A stretch of 64,000 nt of DNA from Pseudomonas sp. CCI4.2. GTDB taxonomy: Bacteria > Pseudomonadota > Gammaproteobacteria > Pseudomonadales > Pseudomonadaceae. A program made the translations under genes and the position numbers. The number at the start of each line of letters is the position of its first letter. Within the stretch, counting starts at the first letter, position 1. The DNA lies in the NCBI RefSeq assembly GCF_034350045.1, contig NZ_CP133781.1, positions 5,382,501 through 5,446,500 on the forward strand, in the 5' to 3' direction. Shown here piece after piece: positions 42,625 to 52,039 of the stretch. Below the pieces are notes generated by a model. It was given only the letters and a program-made list of their open reading frames with translations. It was not told the origin of the DNA and did no database searches.

Positions 42625-43572
42625 TCAGAGACCGTAGCTCATCAGACGCTCGTAACGACGAGCCAACAGCGCGTCGGTATCAAACGTCTTGAGCATCGCC
42701 AACTGGCTGCTCAATTCCTTGCGGATCGAAGCGGCAGCAGTCGCCGGGTCACGATGGGCGCCACCCAAAGGTTCGCCAATGACTTTATCGACAATACCCA
42801 GACCTTTCAGACGGTCAGCCGTAATACCCATGGCTTCGGCCGCATCAGGTGCTTTGTCGGCGGTTTTCCACAGAATCGAGGCGCAACCTTCCGGCGAGAT
42901 GACCGCGTACGTTGAATACTGCAGCATGTTCAATTGATCGCAGACACCAATGGCCAATGCACCGCCAGATCCACCTTCACCAATCACGGTAGCGATGATC
43001 GGCGTTTTAAGACGAGCCATCACCCGCAAGTTCCAGGCAATTGCTTCGCTCTGGTTACGCTCTTCGGCATCGATGCCCGGGTAAGCGCCCGGCGTATCGA
43101 TGAACGTCAGGATCGGCATTTTGAAGCGCTCGGCCATTTCCATCAGACGGCAGGCTTTGCGGTAGCCTTCAGGCCGTGGCATGCCAAAGTTGCGACGAAC
43201 TTTCTCACGCACTTCGCGGCCTTTCTGGTGGCCGATAATCATTACTGGCTGGTCATCAAGACGCGCAACACCACCGACAATGGCAGCGTCGTCGGAGAAG
43301 TGCCGATCACCGTGCAGCTCGTCGAACTCAGTAAAGATGTGCTCGATGTAGTCCAGGGTGTAAGGACGACGTGGATGACGCGCCATGCGCGCGATCTGCC
43401 AACTGGTCAAGTTGCCGAAAATGCTTTCGGTGAGCGTATTGCTCTTCTCCTGCAGACGGGAAATTTCGTCGCCGATGTTTAGCGAGTTGTCATTACCGAC
43501 CAAGCGCAATTCTTCGATCTTGGCTTGAAGGTCAGCGATCGGCTGTTCGAAATCGAGAAAATTCGGGTTCAT
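42625..43572 (-). CDS. accA: Acetyl-CoA carboxylase carboxyltransferase subunit alpha
   Basis: 315 residues. MNPNFLDFEQPIADLQAKI start, ARHPRRPYTLDYI, FGMPRPEGYRKA, LTFIDTPGAYPGIDAEERNQSEAIA and GEGGSGGALAIGV are the usual AccA signatures. With AccD it transfers the carboxyl group to acetyl-CoA, the first step of fatty-acid synthesis. I chose ATG 43572 over the open frame to 43629. Downstream of dnaE after 136 bases. Confidence 0.98.
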   Translation of the reverse strand: MNPNFLDFEQPIADLQAKIEELRLVGNDNSLNIGDEISRLQEKSNTLTESIFGNLTSWQIARMARHPRRPYTLDYIEHIFTEFDELHGDRHFSDDAAIVGGVARLDDQPVMIIGHQKGREVREKVRRNFGMPRPEGYRKACRLMEMAERFKMPILTFIDTPGAYPGIDAEERNQSEAIAWNLRVMARLKTPIIATVIGEGGSGGALAIGVCDQLNMLQYSTYAVISPEGCASILWKTADKAPDAAEAMGITADRLKGLGIVDKVIGEPLGGAHRDPATAAASIRKELSSQLAMLKTFDTDALLARRYERLMSYGL

Positions 43573-43708
43573 AGGCATCCGTCTTGGGTCGACGGCCAAG
43601 GGGCCGGCCGGTTGATCCGTGTGCGCCATACCTTACGGGAACAGGCGCATCCAGGTCGAGATTAAAAATTATGGTTGAGCGCAGGCCGGATTGACAGGCC
43701 CGCACTAT

Positions 43709-46700
43709 TCAACGGTATTGCAGGAAGACGTTCTCACGTCCGAACTGGTCACGCAGCGCTTGAATCAAGCTGTCGGCCGGATCGATTCGCCAGGCCTCGC
43801 CAAACTGCAGCAACGCCTTCGCATCCATCCCGGTGTAGTCGAGGGTAATCGGACAGGCTCCACGATGACGCTTGCACAATTCTCCCAGCCATTTGAGCCG
43901 ATCGCCCTTGAGCGCGTCCGCATGAATTTTCAGGCGCAAGCTTTCAGCAAGATTAGTCCGTGCATCTTCAAGACTCATCACCCGCTTGGCCCGCAAGCGC
44001 AGGCCGCCTGAAAAGTCGTCATTGCTGACCTCGCCTTCGACCACCACCATCGCATCGGTCTGCAATAACGATTGTGCGGAATGGAAAGCCTCGGCAAACA
44101 GCGACGCTTCAATTCGCCCCGAACGGTCATCAAGGGTAATGAAGCCCATTTTGTCGCCCTTTTTGTTCTTCATGACCCGCAATGCAATGATCAAACCGGC
44201 AACGGTTTGCGTGTCGCGGGCAGGCTTCAAATCAATGATGCGTTGACGAGCGAAACGGCGAATTTCGCCTTCGTACTCGTCTATGGGGTGCCCTGTCAGG
44301 TACAAGCCCAAGGTTTCTTTTTCACCGCGCAAACGGTCTTTGAGGCTCAACTCCTTGGCCTTGCGATGGTTCGCATAAACGTCGGCATCGGCTTCAACGA
44401 ACAAACCGCCAAACAGATCCGAGTGCCCGCTGTCGTGACTGCGCGCGGTTTGTTCCGCGGCCTGGATGGCTTCTTCCAGCGCCGCCAATAGCACCGAGCG
44501 GTTGCGGTCAAGGTTGGCCTGATAGGTTTTGACGTCTACGTTGTCTTCAAAATACGGCCCCAAGCGATCCAGCGCACCACTGCGGATCAAGCCATCGAGG
44601 GTCCGCTTGTTGATACGCTTGAGGTCTACCCGCGCGCAAAAATCGAACAGATCCTTGAATGGCCCGGCTTGACGTGACTCGGTGATCGCTTCCACCGGGC
44701 CTTCGCCCACGCCCTTGATAGCGCCCAGCCCGTACAAAATTCGGCCATCATCGCTAACCGTGAATTTGTATTCCGAGGTATTTACGTCCGGGGATTCGAG
44801 GCGCAATTTCATGTTGCGCACTTCTTCGATCAAGGTCACAACCTTGTCGGTGTTGTGCATGTCGGCCGACAGCACGGCGGCCATGAACGGCGCCGGGTAG
44901 TGGGTTTTCAGCCATGCGGTCTGATACGACACCAGTCCGTACGCGGCCGAGTGAGACTTGTTGAAACCATAACCGGCGAACTTTTCCACCAGGTCGAAAA
45001 TGTTACCGGCCAGGTCCGCGTCGATGTTGTTGTTCTTACAGCCCTCAATGAAACCACCACGTTGTTTGGCCATCTCTTCGGGCTTTTTCTTACCCATGGC
45101 CCGACGCAACATATCGGCGCCGCCAAGGGTATAGCCGGCCATAACCTGGGCGATCTGCATAACCTGTTCTTGATACAGGATGATGCCGTAAGTCGGCGCC
45201 AGCACCGGTTTGAGACCTTCGTACTGATAATCAACGTGGGGATACGACAGCTCTGCCCGACCGTGCTTACGGTTGATAAAGTCATCTACCATGCCTGATT
45301 GCAGTGGGCCGGGGCGGAACAGCGCTACCAGGGCGATCAAATCTTCCAGGCAGTCGGGCTTGAGCTTTTTGATCAGCTCCTTCATGCCGCGCGACTCAAG
45401 CTGGAACACCGCAGTAGTTTCAGCCTTTTGCAGCAATTGGTAAGTCGGCTTGTCGTCCAGCGGGATAAATGCAATATCCAGCGGCGGCTCGTCGACCTTG
45501 GCGCGCTCGCGGTTAATCGTTTTCAGCGCCCAATCGATGATGGTCAGAGTCCGCAGACCGAGGAAGTCGAACTTCACCAGCCCTGCAGCCTCGACGTCAT
45601 CCTTGTCGAATTGGGTCACCAGGCCGTCGCCCAGCTCATCGCAATAGATCGGCGAGAAGTCAGTCAGTTTGGTCGGCGCAATCACCACCCCGCCAGCGTG
45701 CTTGCCGACGTTGCGCACGATGCCCTCAAGCTTGCGGGCCATCTCCCAGATTTCAGCGGCCTCTTCATCGATCTTGATGAAGTCGCGCAGGATCTCTTCC
45801 TGCTCGTAGGCTTTTTCCAGCGTCATGCCGACTTCGAACGGGATCATTTTCGACAGGCGATCCGCCAAGCCGTAGGACTTGCCCTGCACCCGCGCGACGT
45901 CGCGTATCACAGCCTTGGCGGCCATTGAACCGAAGGTAATGATCTGGCTGACCGCGTTGCGCCCGTACTTCTGCGCCACGTACTCAATAACCCGGTCGCG
46001 ACCGTCCATGCAGAAATCGACGTCGAAGTCGGGCATGGATACCCGTTCCGGGTTCAAGAACCGTTCGAACAGCAGGTCGTATTCCAGCGGGTCGAGGTCT
46101 GTAATTTTCTGAACGTAAGCTACCAGCGAACCCGCACCCGACCCACGGCCTGGACCTACCGGGACGCCGTTGCTTTTGGCCCACTGTATGAAGTCCATTA
46201 CGATCAGAAAGTAACCGGGAAAGCCCATCTGGATAATGATATCCAGCTCGAAGTTCAGCCGGTCAATGTAGACCTGACGCTTGGCGTCGTAATCCTCGGT
46301 GGTGTCCTTTGGCATTAATACCGAAAGACGGTCTTCAAGACCATCGAACGACACTTTGCGAAAGTACTCGTCGATGGTCAGGCCATCGGGAATCGGGAAG
46401 TTAGGCAGAAAGTGCTGGCCAAGCTTTACGTCGATATTGCAGCGCTTGGCGATTTCAACGGTGTTTGCCAGTGCCTCAGGCAAATCACTGAACAGCTCGC
46501 CCATTTCCGCTGCGGTCTTGAGGTATTGCTGATCGCTGTAGTTATGTGAACGACGCGGATCATCAAGCGCCCGGCCTTCGCCAATGCAAACTCGGGTTTC
46601 ATGGGCCTCGAAGTCTTCCTGCTTGATGAAGCGCACATCGTTGGTGGCCACCAGCGGCGCACCCAGCCGATCAGCCAAGGAGACGGCTGCGTGCAAATGT

Positions 46701-47236
46701 TCTTCGTCATTGGGCCGGTTGGTGCGCTGCACTTCGACATAAAAACGGTCAGGGAATACCGCCATCCAATCACGCAGCAATTGCTCGGCTTCACCGGGGT
46801 TTCCGGCGAGCAAGGCCATGCCAATCTCGCCTTCTTTGGCTGCCGACAGCGCGATCAAGCCTTCACTGGCCTGCGCGACCCATTCACGCTCGATGATCAC
46901 TTGACCGTTGCGCTGGCCATCGATAAAGCCACGGGAAATCAATTCGGTCAGGTTACGGTAACCCTTGGCATTCATCACCAACAGGCTGATCCGGCTCAGC
47001 CCGGCGTCTTCATCCTTGTTGGACAACCACAAATCCGCGCCGCAGATCGGCTTAATACCTGCGCCCATGGCCGCTTTGTAGAATTTGACCAGCGAACACA
47101 TGTTGTTCTGATCGGTCACAGCCACGGCTGGCATATTCATGCTGCCCAAGGTCTTGACCAAGGGTTTGACCCGGACCAAACCATCGACCAGAGAATATTC
47201 AGTGTGCAGGCGTAGATGAACGAAAGAAGCCGGCAT
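43709..47236 (-). CDS. dnaE: DNA polymerase III alpha subunit
   Basis: 1175 residues. N-terminal PHP domain (FVHLRLHTEYSLVDGL), polymerase palm with GPGRGSGAGSLVAY and the catalytic PDFDVDFCMDGRDRVI, fingers with GKHAGGVVIAP, helix-hairpin-helix and a C-terminal OB fold (VAGLIIALRVMKNKKGDKMGFITLDDR). Main replicative polymerase; proofreading is elsewhere (DnaQ). Full length, no anomalies. Confidence 0.99.
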   Translation of the reverse strand: MPASFVHLRLHTEYSLVDGLVRVKPLVKTLGSMNMPAVAVTDQNNMCSLVKFYKAAMGAGIKPICGADLWLSNKDEDAGLSRISLLVMNAKGYRNLTELISRGFIDGQRNGQVIIEREWVAQASEGLIALSAAKEGEIGMALLAGNPGEAEQLLRDWMAVFPDRFYVEVQRTNRPNDEEHLHAAVSLADRLGAPLVATNDVRFIKQEDFEAHETRVCIGEGRALDDPRRSHNYSDQQYLKTAAEMGELFSDLPEALANTVEIAKRCNIDVKLGQHFLPNFPIPDGLTIDEYFRKVSFDGLEDRLSVLMPKDTTEDYDAKRQVYIDRLNFELDIIIQMGFPGYFLIVMDFIQWAKSNGVPVGPGRGSGAGSLVAYVQKITDLDPLEYDLLFERFLNPERVSMPDFDVDFCMDGRDRVIEYVAQKYGRNAVSQIITFGSMAAKAVIRDVARVQGKSYGLADRLSKMIPFEVGMTLEKAYEQEEILRDFIKIDEEAAEIWEMARKLEGIVRNVGKHAGGVVIAPTKLTDFSPIYCDELGDGLVTQFDKDDVEAAGLVKFDFLGLRTLTIIDWALKTINRERAKVDEPPLDIAFIPLDDKPTYQLLQKAETTAVFQLESRGMKELIKKLKPDCLEDLIALVALFRPGPLQSGMVDDFINRKHGRAELSYPHVDYQYEGLKPVLAPTYGIILYQEQVMQIAQVMAGYTLGGADMLRRAMGKKKPEEMAKQRGGFIEGCKNNNIDADLAGNIFDLVEKFAGYGFNKSHSAAYGLVSYQTAWLKTHYPAPFMAAVLSADMHNTDKVVTLIEEVRNMKLRLESPDVNTSEYKFTVSDDGRILYGLGAIKGVGEGPVEAITESRQAGPFKDLFDFCARVDLKRINKRTLDGLIRSGALDRLGPYFEDNVDVKTYQANLDRNRSVLLAALEEAIQAAEQTARSHDSGHSDLFGGLFVEADADVYANHRKAKELSLKDRLRGEKETLGLYLTGHPIDEYEGEIRRFARQRIIDLKPARDTQTVAGLIIALRVMKNKKGDKMGFITLDDRSGRIEASLFAEAFHSAQSLLQTDAMVVVEGEVSNDDFSGGLRLRAKRVMSLEDARTNLAESLRLKIHADALKGDRLKWLGELCKRHRGACPITLDYTGMDAKALLQFGEAWRIDPADSLIQALRDQFGRENVFLQYR

Positions 47237-47302
47237 GTTGATCCTATAGCGCGAAATACAAAAAAACGAAGGCCGGGATTGTACTGGGCCTTGGTTAAAA
47301 CA

Positions 47303-47944
47303 TCAGCCCGGCGCGAAGATTGAAAGCGGACTTTGCAGCATCATGGCTTGAGCTTCGTATGCCGCCCGCACGGGAGCAAACGAACGACGATGGATCGGGG
47401 TCGGCCCCAAGCGCGCCAGTGCTTCAAGATGAACGGGGGTCGGATAACCTTTGTGAGCACCCATCCCATAGCCAGGATAAATCAGTTCGAATGCTGCCAT
47501 TTCCCGGTCCCGGCTGACTTTGGCCAGGATCGAAGCTGCTGCGATGGCCGGTACCGATGCGTCGCCCTGAATAACCGAGGCACTGGGCACTGACAATTGT
47601 GGACAGCGATTGCCGTCGATCAACGCCAGCTTCGGAATAATAATCAGCCCTTCGACGGCGCGCTTCATCGCCAACATCGTGGCATGGAGAATGTTCAGCT
47701 CGTCGATTTCCTCTACTTCTGCCCGGGCGATAAACCAGCACAAGGCTTTTTCACAGATTTCGTCGTAGAGCTTTTCACGGCGAGCTTCGGTGAGTTTTTT
47801 CGAATCGTTGAGGCCCAGGATCGGTCTGCGCGGATCAAGAATCACGGCAGCCGTCACTACGGCACCACAGAGCGGACCGCGACCGACTTCGTCGACACCG
47901 GCAACCAGTTCTTCGACCAGATTAAAGTCCAAACCCATTTGCAT
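47303..47944 (-). CDS. rnhB: Ribonuclease HII
   Basis: 213 residues. AGVDEVGRGPLCGAVV contains the first catalytic Asp-Glu pair; LNDSKKLTEARRE, LIDGNRCP and ASILAKVSRDREM follow. Removes ribonucleotides from RNA-DNA hybrids. ATG 47944 has AGTAGG upstream; a second ATG two codons later is possible. It follows lpxB after 11 bases and precedes dnaE, suggesting a single transcript. Confidence 0.97.
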   Translation of the reverse strand: MQMGLDFNLVEELVAGVDEVGRGPLCGAVVTAAVILDPRRPILGLNDSKKLTEARREKLYDEICEKALCWFIARAEVEEIDELNILHATMLAMKRAVEGLIIIPKLALIDGNRCPQLSVPSASVIQGDASVPAIAAASILAKVSRDREMAAFELIYPGYGMGAHKGYPTPVHLEALARLGPTPIHRRSFAPVRAAYEAQAMMLQSPLSIFAPG

Positions 47945-47955
47945 TTATAACCTAC

Positions 47956-49107
47956 TCACTGTGAAGGCGATTGGCCCAGCAACCCGAGCACCGCCTCGGC
48001 GGCCTGGTTGGAGGCATCGCGGCGTAAGGTCCGGTGAATTTCATCGAAGCCTGCCGTCTGCACTTCGCCACTTTCAAGCAGCGGCAACAAGGTTTGCGCG
48101 AGGGTCTCGGCTGTCGCAGCTTCCTGCAATAACTCCGGGACCAGCAAACGTTGGGCAAGCAAGTTCGGCAACGAGACGTAAGGGCTTTTCACCAAACGCT
48201 TGAGTATCCAAAAGGTAATCGGTGCCAGACGATAGGCAACGACCATTGGTCGTTTGTACAGCAGCGCTTCGAGTGTCGCGGTGCCTGAGGCGATCAACAC
48301 CGCATCGCAGGCAGCGAGTGCAAGGTGCGACTGACCGTCAAGCAGCAGGACGGGAAGGTCGCGTCCTTGCAGCAACGTCTCGATCTGAGCGCGTCGTTGG
48401 GGGCTCGCGCAGGGCAGCACAAACCTGATACCAGGGCGCAGAACCATCAGCCGCTCGGCGGCATCGAAAAACAGGCCGCCCAGCTTACCGACTTCACCGC
48501 CCCGGCTGCCTGGCATCAGCGCGATCACTACGCCAGCGGGCAGGCCCAAAGTTGCTCGGGCCGCCGCGCGATCAGATTCCAGGGGGATGGTGTCAGCCAA
48601 TGGATGACCGACAAACCGCACCGGCACGCCCTTCTCTTCGTAGAAACGCGCTTCGAACGGCAGCAGCGTCAGCATCAAATCGCAGCCTTCGCGAATTTTC
48701 AATACACGCTTTTGACGCCACGCCCACACTGACGGGCTGACGTAATGCACGGTCTTAATCCCGGCACGACGCAACTTTAGTTCGATGTCGAGGTTGAAGT
48801 CCGGGGCGTCGATGCCGATGAACACGTCGGGCTTTTCGCTGATGAGCGTTTGAATGAGCTGCTTACGCTTAGCCAGCAGCTCCCTGAGTCGGCCAAGCAC
48901 CTCGACCAACCCCATCACCGACAACCGCTCCATCGGGAAGTAGGACACCAGCCCCTCGGCCTCCATCAGCGGACCACCGACGCCGACGAATTCTACATCG
49001 GGGTGACGCGCCTTGAGCGCACGCATCAAGCCCGAGCCAAGAATATCGCCGGACGCTTCGCCCGCAACCAGCGCAACACGCAGTGCCTTGGTCATCAACG
49101 AATTCAT
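47956..49107 (-). CDS. lpxB: Lipid A disaccharide synthase LpxB
   Basis: 383 residues, GT19 glycosyltransferase. LRVALVAGEASGDILGSGLM near the start, YVSPSVWAWRQKRVLKI, FVGHPLADTIP and LMPGSRGGEV are family motifs. Joins UDP-diacylglucosamine and lipid X to give the lipid A disaccharide at the inner membrane. The ATG at 49107 overlaps the lpxA stop by one base (TAATG); an internal Met at residue 5 is an alternative. Confidence 0.97.
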   Translation of the reverse strand: MNSLMTKALRVALVAGEASGDILGSGLMRALKARHPDVEFVGVGGPLMEAEGLVSYFPMERLSVMGLVEVLGRLRELLAKRKQLIQTLISEKPDVFIGIDAPDFNLDIELKLRRAGIKTVHYVSPSVWAWRQKRVLKIREGCDLMLTLLPFEARFYEEKGVPVRFVGHPLADTIPLESDRAAARATLGLPAGVVIALMPGSRGGEVGKLGGLFFDAAERLMVLRPGIRFVLPCASPQRRAQIETLLQGRDLPVLLLDGQSHLALAACDAVLIASGTATLEALLYKRPMVVAYRLAPITFWILKRLVKSPYVSLPNLLAQRLLVPELLQEAATAETLAQTLLPLLESGEVQTAGFDEIHRTLRRDASNQAAEAVLGLLGQSPSQ

Positions 49108-49883
49108 TAGCGGGTTATGCCACGGGTCGACGTTTGGATGGACTCAAGAAATATTGCAACTTCGGGAAACAGTGCAGCGGGCTCGGCCAACTCAGCAATA
49201 GCCTGGTCGACTGTCAGGCTTTGGCGATAGACGACCTTGTAGGCTCGGCGTAGCGCGTGAATAGCCTCTTCACTGAACCCACGACGGCGCATGCCTTCGA
49301 AGTTCATGCTCCGCGCCTGCGCAGGGTTGCCGAACACTGTAACGAACGCAGGAACATCCTTGCCAATTGCGGTGCCCATGCCGGAAAAGCTGTGGGCGCC
49401 AATATGGCAAAACTGATGCACCAGTGTGAAACCGGACAGGATCGCCCAATCGTCAACATGCACATGACCCGCCAATGCAGTGTTGTTGACCAGGATGCAG
49501 TGGTTACCAATAACGCTGTCGTGGCCAATGTGCGCGTAGGCCATGATCAGGTTGTGATCACCCAGCGTGGTCTCTGCGCGGTCTTGAATCGTTCCGCGAT
49601 GGATCGTCACGCCTTCACGAATGACGTTGTGGTCACCAATGACCAGGCGCGTCTCTTCGCCTTTGTATTTAAGATCGGGCGTGTCCTCACCTATCGATGA
49701 AAACTGATAGATATGGTTGTGTTTGCCGATCTTCGTAGGGCCTTTGAGAATCACATGCGGCCCAACGATTGTACCCTCGCCAATTTCCACACCAGGTCCG
49801 ACGATCGACCAAGGGCCGACCTCTACGTCGTCGGCCAGAATGGCCGTCGGATCGATGATTGCGCGAGAGTCAATCAAACTCAT
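49107..49883 (-). CDS. lpxA: UDP-N-acetylglucosamine O-acyltransferase LpxA
   Basis: 258 residues. Left-handed beta-helix of hexapeptide repeats (VEVGPWSIVGPGVEIGEGTIVG and onward), catalytic His in the YAHIGHDSVIGNH region, then a helical C-terminus. First step of lipid A synthesis. Its ATG overlaps the fabZ stop (four bases) and its stop overlaps the lpxB start, so fabZ-lpxA-lpxB are coupled. Confidence 0.97.
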   Translation of the reverse strand: MSLIDSRAIIDPTAILADDVEVGPWSIVGPGVEIGEGTIVGPHVILKGPTKIGKHNHIYQFSSIGEDTPDLKYKGEETRLVIGDHNVIREGVTIHRGTIQDRAETTLGDHNLIMAYAHIGHDSVIGNHCILVNNTALAGHVHVDDWAILSGFTLVHQFCHIGAHSFSGMGTAIGKDVPAFVTVFGNPAQARSMNFEGMRRRGFSEEAIHALRRAYKVVYRQSLTVDQAIAELAEPAALFPEVAIFLESIQTSTRGITR

Positions 49884-50320
49884 AGTTTACGTTCCGCGCA
49901 GATGATTTCTGCGGAGCAAACCGGCTTGCCGTCGACCGAAGCCTGGCATTGAAACTTCCAGATCTGACGCTTGCAACTGATGAACGTAGCTTCAAGGATC
50001 AACTGATCGCCCGGCAAGACTGGCTGACGGAATCGCAGTTTGTCAGAGCCGACGAAATAATAAAGCGTGCCGTCGGATGGCTTCACATCGAGCATTTTAA
50101 AACCGAGGATGCCGGCAGCTTGGGCCATCGCTTCGATGATCAATACGCCCGGCATGATTGGATGCTGGGGAAAGTGACCGTTGAAAAAAGGCTCGTTGAT
50201 GCTGACATTCTTGTAGGCACGAATGCTTTTGGCCTCGACATTCAACTCGACTACCCGGTCCACCAACAGGAACGGGTAACGGTGAGGCAGGTATTCGCGA
50301 ATCTCGTTGATGTCCATCAT
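49880..50320 (-). CDS. fabZ: 3-hydroxyacyl-ACP dehydratase FabZ
   Basis: 146 residues, hot-dog fold. LPHRYPFLLVDRV holds the catalytic His, and HPIMPGVLIIEAMAQAAG the catalytic Glu. Dehydrates 3-hydroxyacyl-ACP in fatty-acid elongation and so competes with LpxA/LpxD for the hydroxyacyl precursor. Two adjacent ATGs (50320, 50317) are possible starts. The 112-base gap to lpxD holds no gene. Confidence 0.97.
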   Translation of the reverse strand: MMDINEIREYLPHRYPFLLVDRVVELNVEAKSIRAYKNVSINEPFFNGHFPQHPIMPGVLIIEAMAQAAGILGFKMLDVKPSDGTLYYFVGSDKLRFRQPVLPGDQLILEATFISCKRQIWKFQCQASVDGKPVCSAEIICAERKL

Positions 50321-50432
50321 TTCGGGGGGAAGCCTGTAGTAAAGATGAGGAGTGCGCGACTAATGCGCGGCACTCCTCTTGCAAATCAAGGAGGCAGTTT
50401 TATCAGCTGTGCACGCTTGATATAAAAAGGTA

Positions 50433-51488
50433 TCAGCCATCAGATGAAGCTTTACCGCCCGAGGTCACTGCCTCAACAACCTTTTCCATATGCTGCAAGC
50501 GTCGCGACATGTCATCAAGCTGACGAATGCGCGCCGCACTCTTACGCCATTCCGCAGCGGGCTGCATCGCAGTCCCCGAGGAATAGGCGCCGGGTTCGGT
50601 AATCGAACGGGTCACCATGGTCATACCGGTGACGAATACGCCGTCACAGACTTCGATATGCCCAACCATGCCAACACCGCCAGCAATGGTGCAATGCTTG
50701 CCAATTTTCGTGCTTCCCGAGATGCCGACGCACGCCGCCATGGCGGTGTGATCGCCAATCTGGACGTTATGCGCGATCTGAATCTGGTTATCCAGCTTCA
50801 CGCCGTTGCCGATAACCGTATCGGCCAAGGCACCGCGATCAACTGCGGTATTGACGCCAATCTCCACGTCGTCACCGACCAATACACCGCCAACCTGCGC
50901 GATCTTCTGCCAAATACCCTTGTCGTTGGCGAAGCCGAAGCCTTCGCCACCGAGTACTGCGCCAGACTGAATCACGACTCGCTTGCCGATGCGTACATCG
51001 TGATAAAGCGTCACCCGTGGCGCCAACCAGCCGCCTTCGCCAATTTCGCTACGAACACCGATAAAACAGTGAGCCCCTACTGTGACGTTCGCGGCGATGC
51101 GCGCACCGCTTTCGATAACAGCGAATGCACCGATACTAGCGCTGACGTCAACCTGAGCATCAGCGGCAATCACTGCGCACGCATGAACCCCTGGCAACGC
51201 CTTGGGTTTGGGGTCGAATAAATGGGAGATCTTTGCGTAGGCCAGATAAGGATCTGGCACCAGCAACGCATCACCTGCAAACCCCTCGGCATCGGCCGGT
51301 TTAAGTAACACGGCGGCCGCGTGGCTAACGGCAAGGAATTTACGGTACTGGGGATTGGCCAGGAAACTTACCTGACCAGGGCCAGCCTCTTGCAAAGTGG
51401 CTAGCCCAGTGATGTCTTTATCCGCTGCACCACGTAGCGTGGCGCCGAGGAACTCGGCCAATTGGCCGAGTTTGATGGTTACGGTCAT
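50433..51488 (-). CDS. lpxD: UDP-3-O-(3-hydroxymyristoyl)glucosamine N-acyltransferase LpxD
   Basis: 351 residues. N-terminal uridine-binding domain (about 1-100, with VSFLANPQYRKFL), then a hexapeptide-repeat beta-helix with QIAHNVQIGDHTAMAACVGISGSTKIG carrying the catalytic His, and a C-terminal helix (AARIRQLDDMSRRLQHMEKVV). Third lipid A step. It follows skp with two bases between. Confidence 0.97.
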   Translation of the reverse strand: MTVTIKLGQLAEFLGATLRGAADKDITGLATLQEAGPGQVSFLANPQYRKFLAVSHAAAVLLKPADAEGFAGDALLVPDPYLAYAKISHLFDPKPKALPGVHACAVIAADAQVDVSASIGAFAVIESGARIAANVTVGAHCFIGVRSEIGEGGWLAPRVTLYHDVRIGKRVVIQSGAVLGGEGFGFANDKGIWQKIAQVGGVLVGDDVEIGVNTAVDRGALADTVIGNGVKLDNQIQIAHNVQIGDHTAMAACVGISGSTKIGKHCTIAGGVGMVGHIEVCDGVFVTGMTMVTRSITEPGAYSSGTAMQPAAEWRKSAARIRQLDDMSRRLQHMEKVVEAVTSGGKASSDG

Positions 51489-51490
51489 GG

Positions 51491-51994
51491 TTACTTCAGC
51501 TGATTCATGCGCTCGATGACTTGGCGAGTCACGTCGTACTGAGGTTTAACATCAATCACAGCACCGCGCTCGAACACCAAGTCAAAGGCACCTTTCTTGA
51601 TAACTTCTTCTACCGCCTGATCCAGCTTAGGCTTCAATTGCTTGAGCATTTCACGGTCAGCAACTGCTTTAGCTTCGTTCAGTTCCTTGGATTGGAACTG
51701 GAAGTCGCGAGCCTTTTGCTTGAATTCGAGTTCAAGACGCTCGCGTTCAGGCTGGGCCATCTTGTCGCCGCCGCTTACCAAGCGATCCTGAATCCCCTTG
51801 GCACTGCTTTCAAGGGTCTTCAGCTTGGTCAATTGGGGGCCGAACTTCTTTTCAGCATCCACGGCATATTGCTTTGCAGCGTCTGACTCGAGCAGAGCCA
51901 TTTGATAATTCAGCACAGCGATTTTCATTTCAGCGAATGCTGGCGTCGCCATCAGGGCTGTAGCCAAAAGAACCAATTGAGTCAACTTACGCAC
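51491..51994 (-). CDS. skp: Periplasmic chaperone Skp/OmpH
   Basis: 167 residues. Signal peptide MRKLTQLVLLATALMATPAFA, then a mature protein dominated by long charged helices (the tentacle arms) and a C-terminal beta strand (DVKPQYDVTRQVIERM). Holds unfolded outer-membrane proteins on the way to BamA. The start is GTG at 51994, with AGGAG seven bases upstream and no ATG near. Between bamA and lpxD as in other gammaproteobacteria. Confidence 0.95.
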   Translation of the reverse strand: MRKLTQLVLLATALMATPAFAEMKIAVLNYQMALLESDAAKQYAVDAEKKFGPQLTKLKTLESSAKGIQDRLVSGGDKMAQPERERLELEFKQKARDFQFQSKELNEAKAVADREMLKQLKPKLDQAVEEVIKKGAFDLVFERGAVIDVKPQYDVTRQVIERMNQLK

Positions 51995-52039
51995 GATGCA
52001 CTCCTACAAAATCTGTTGTCGTTATCATTGATCAGACGA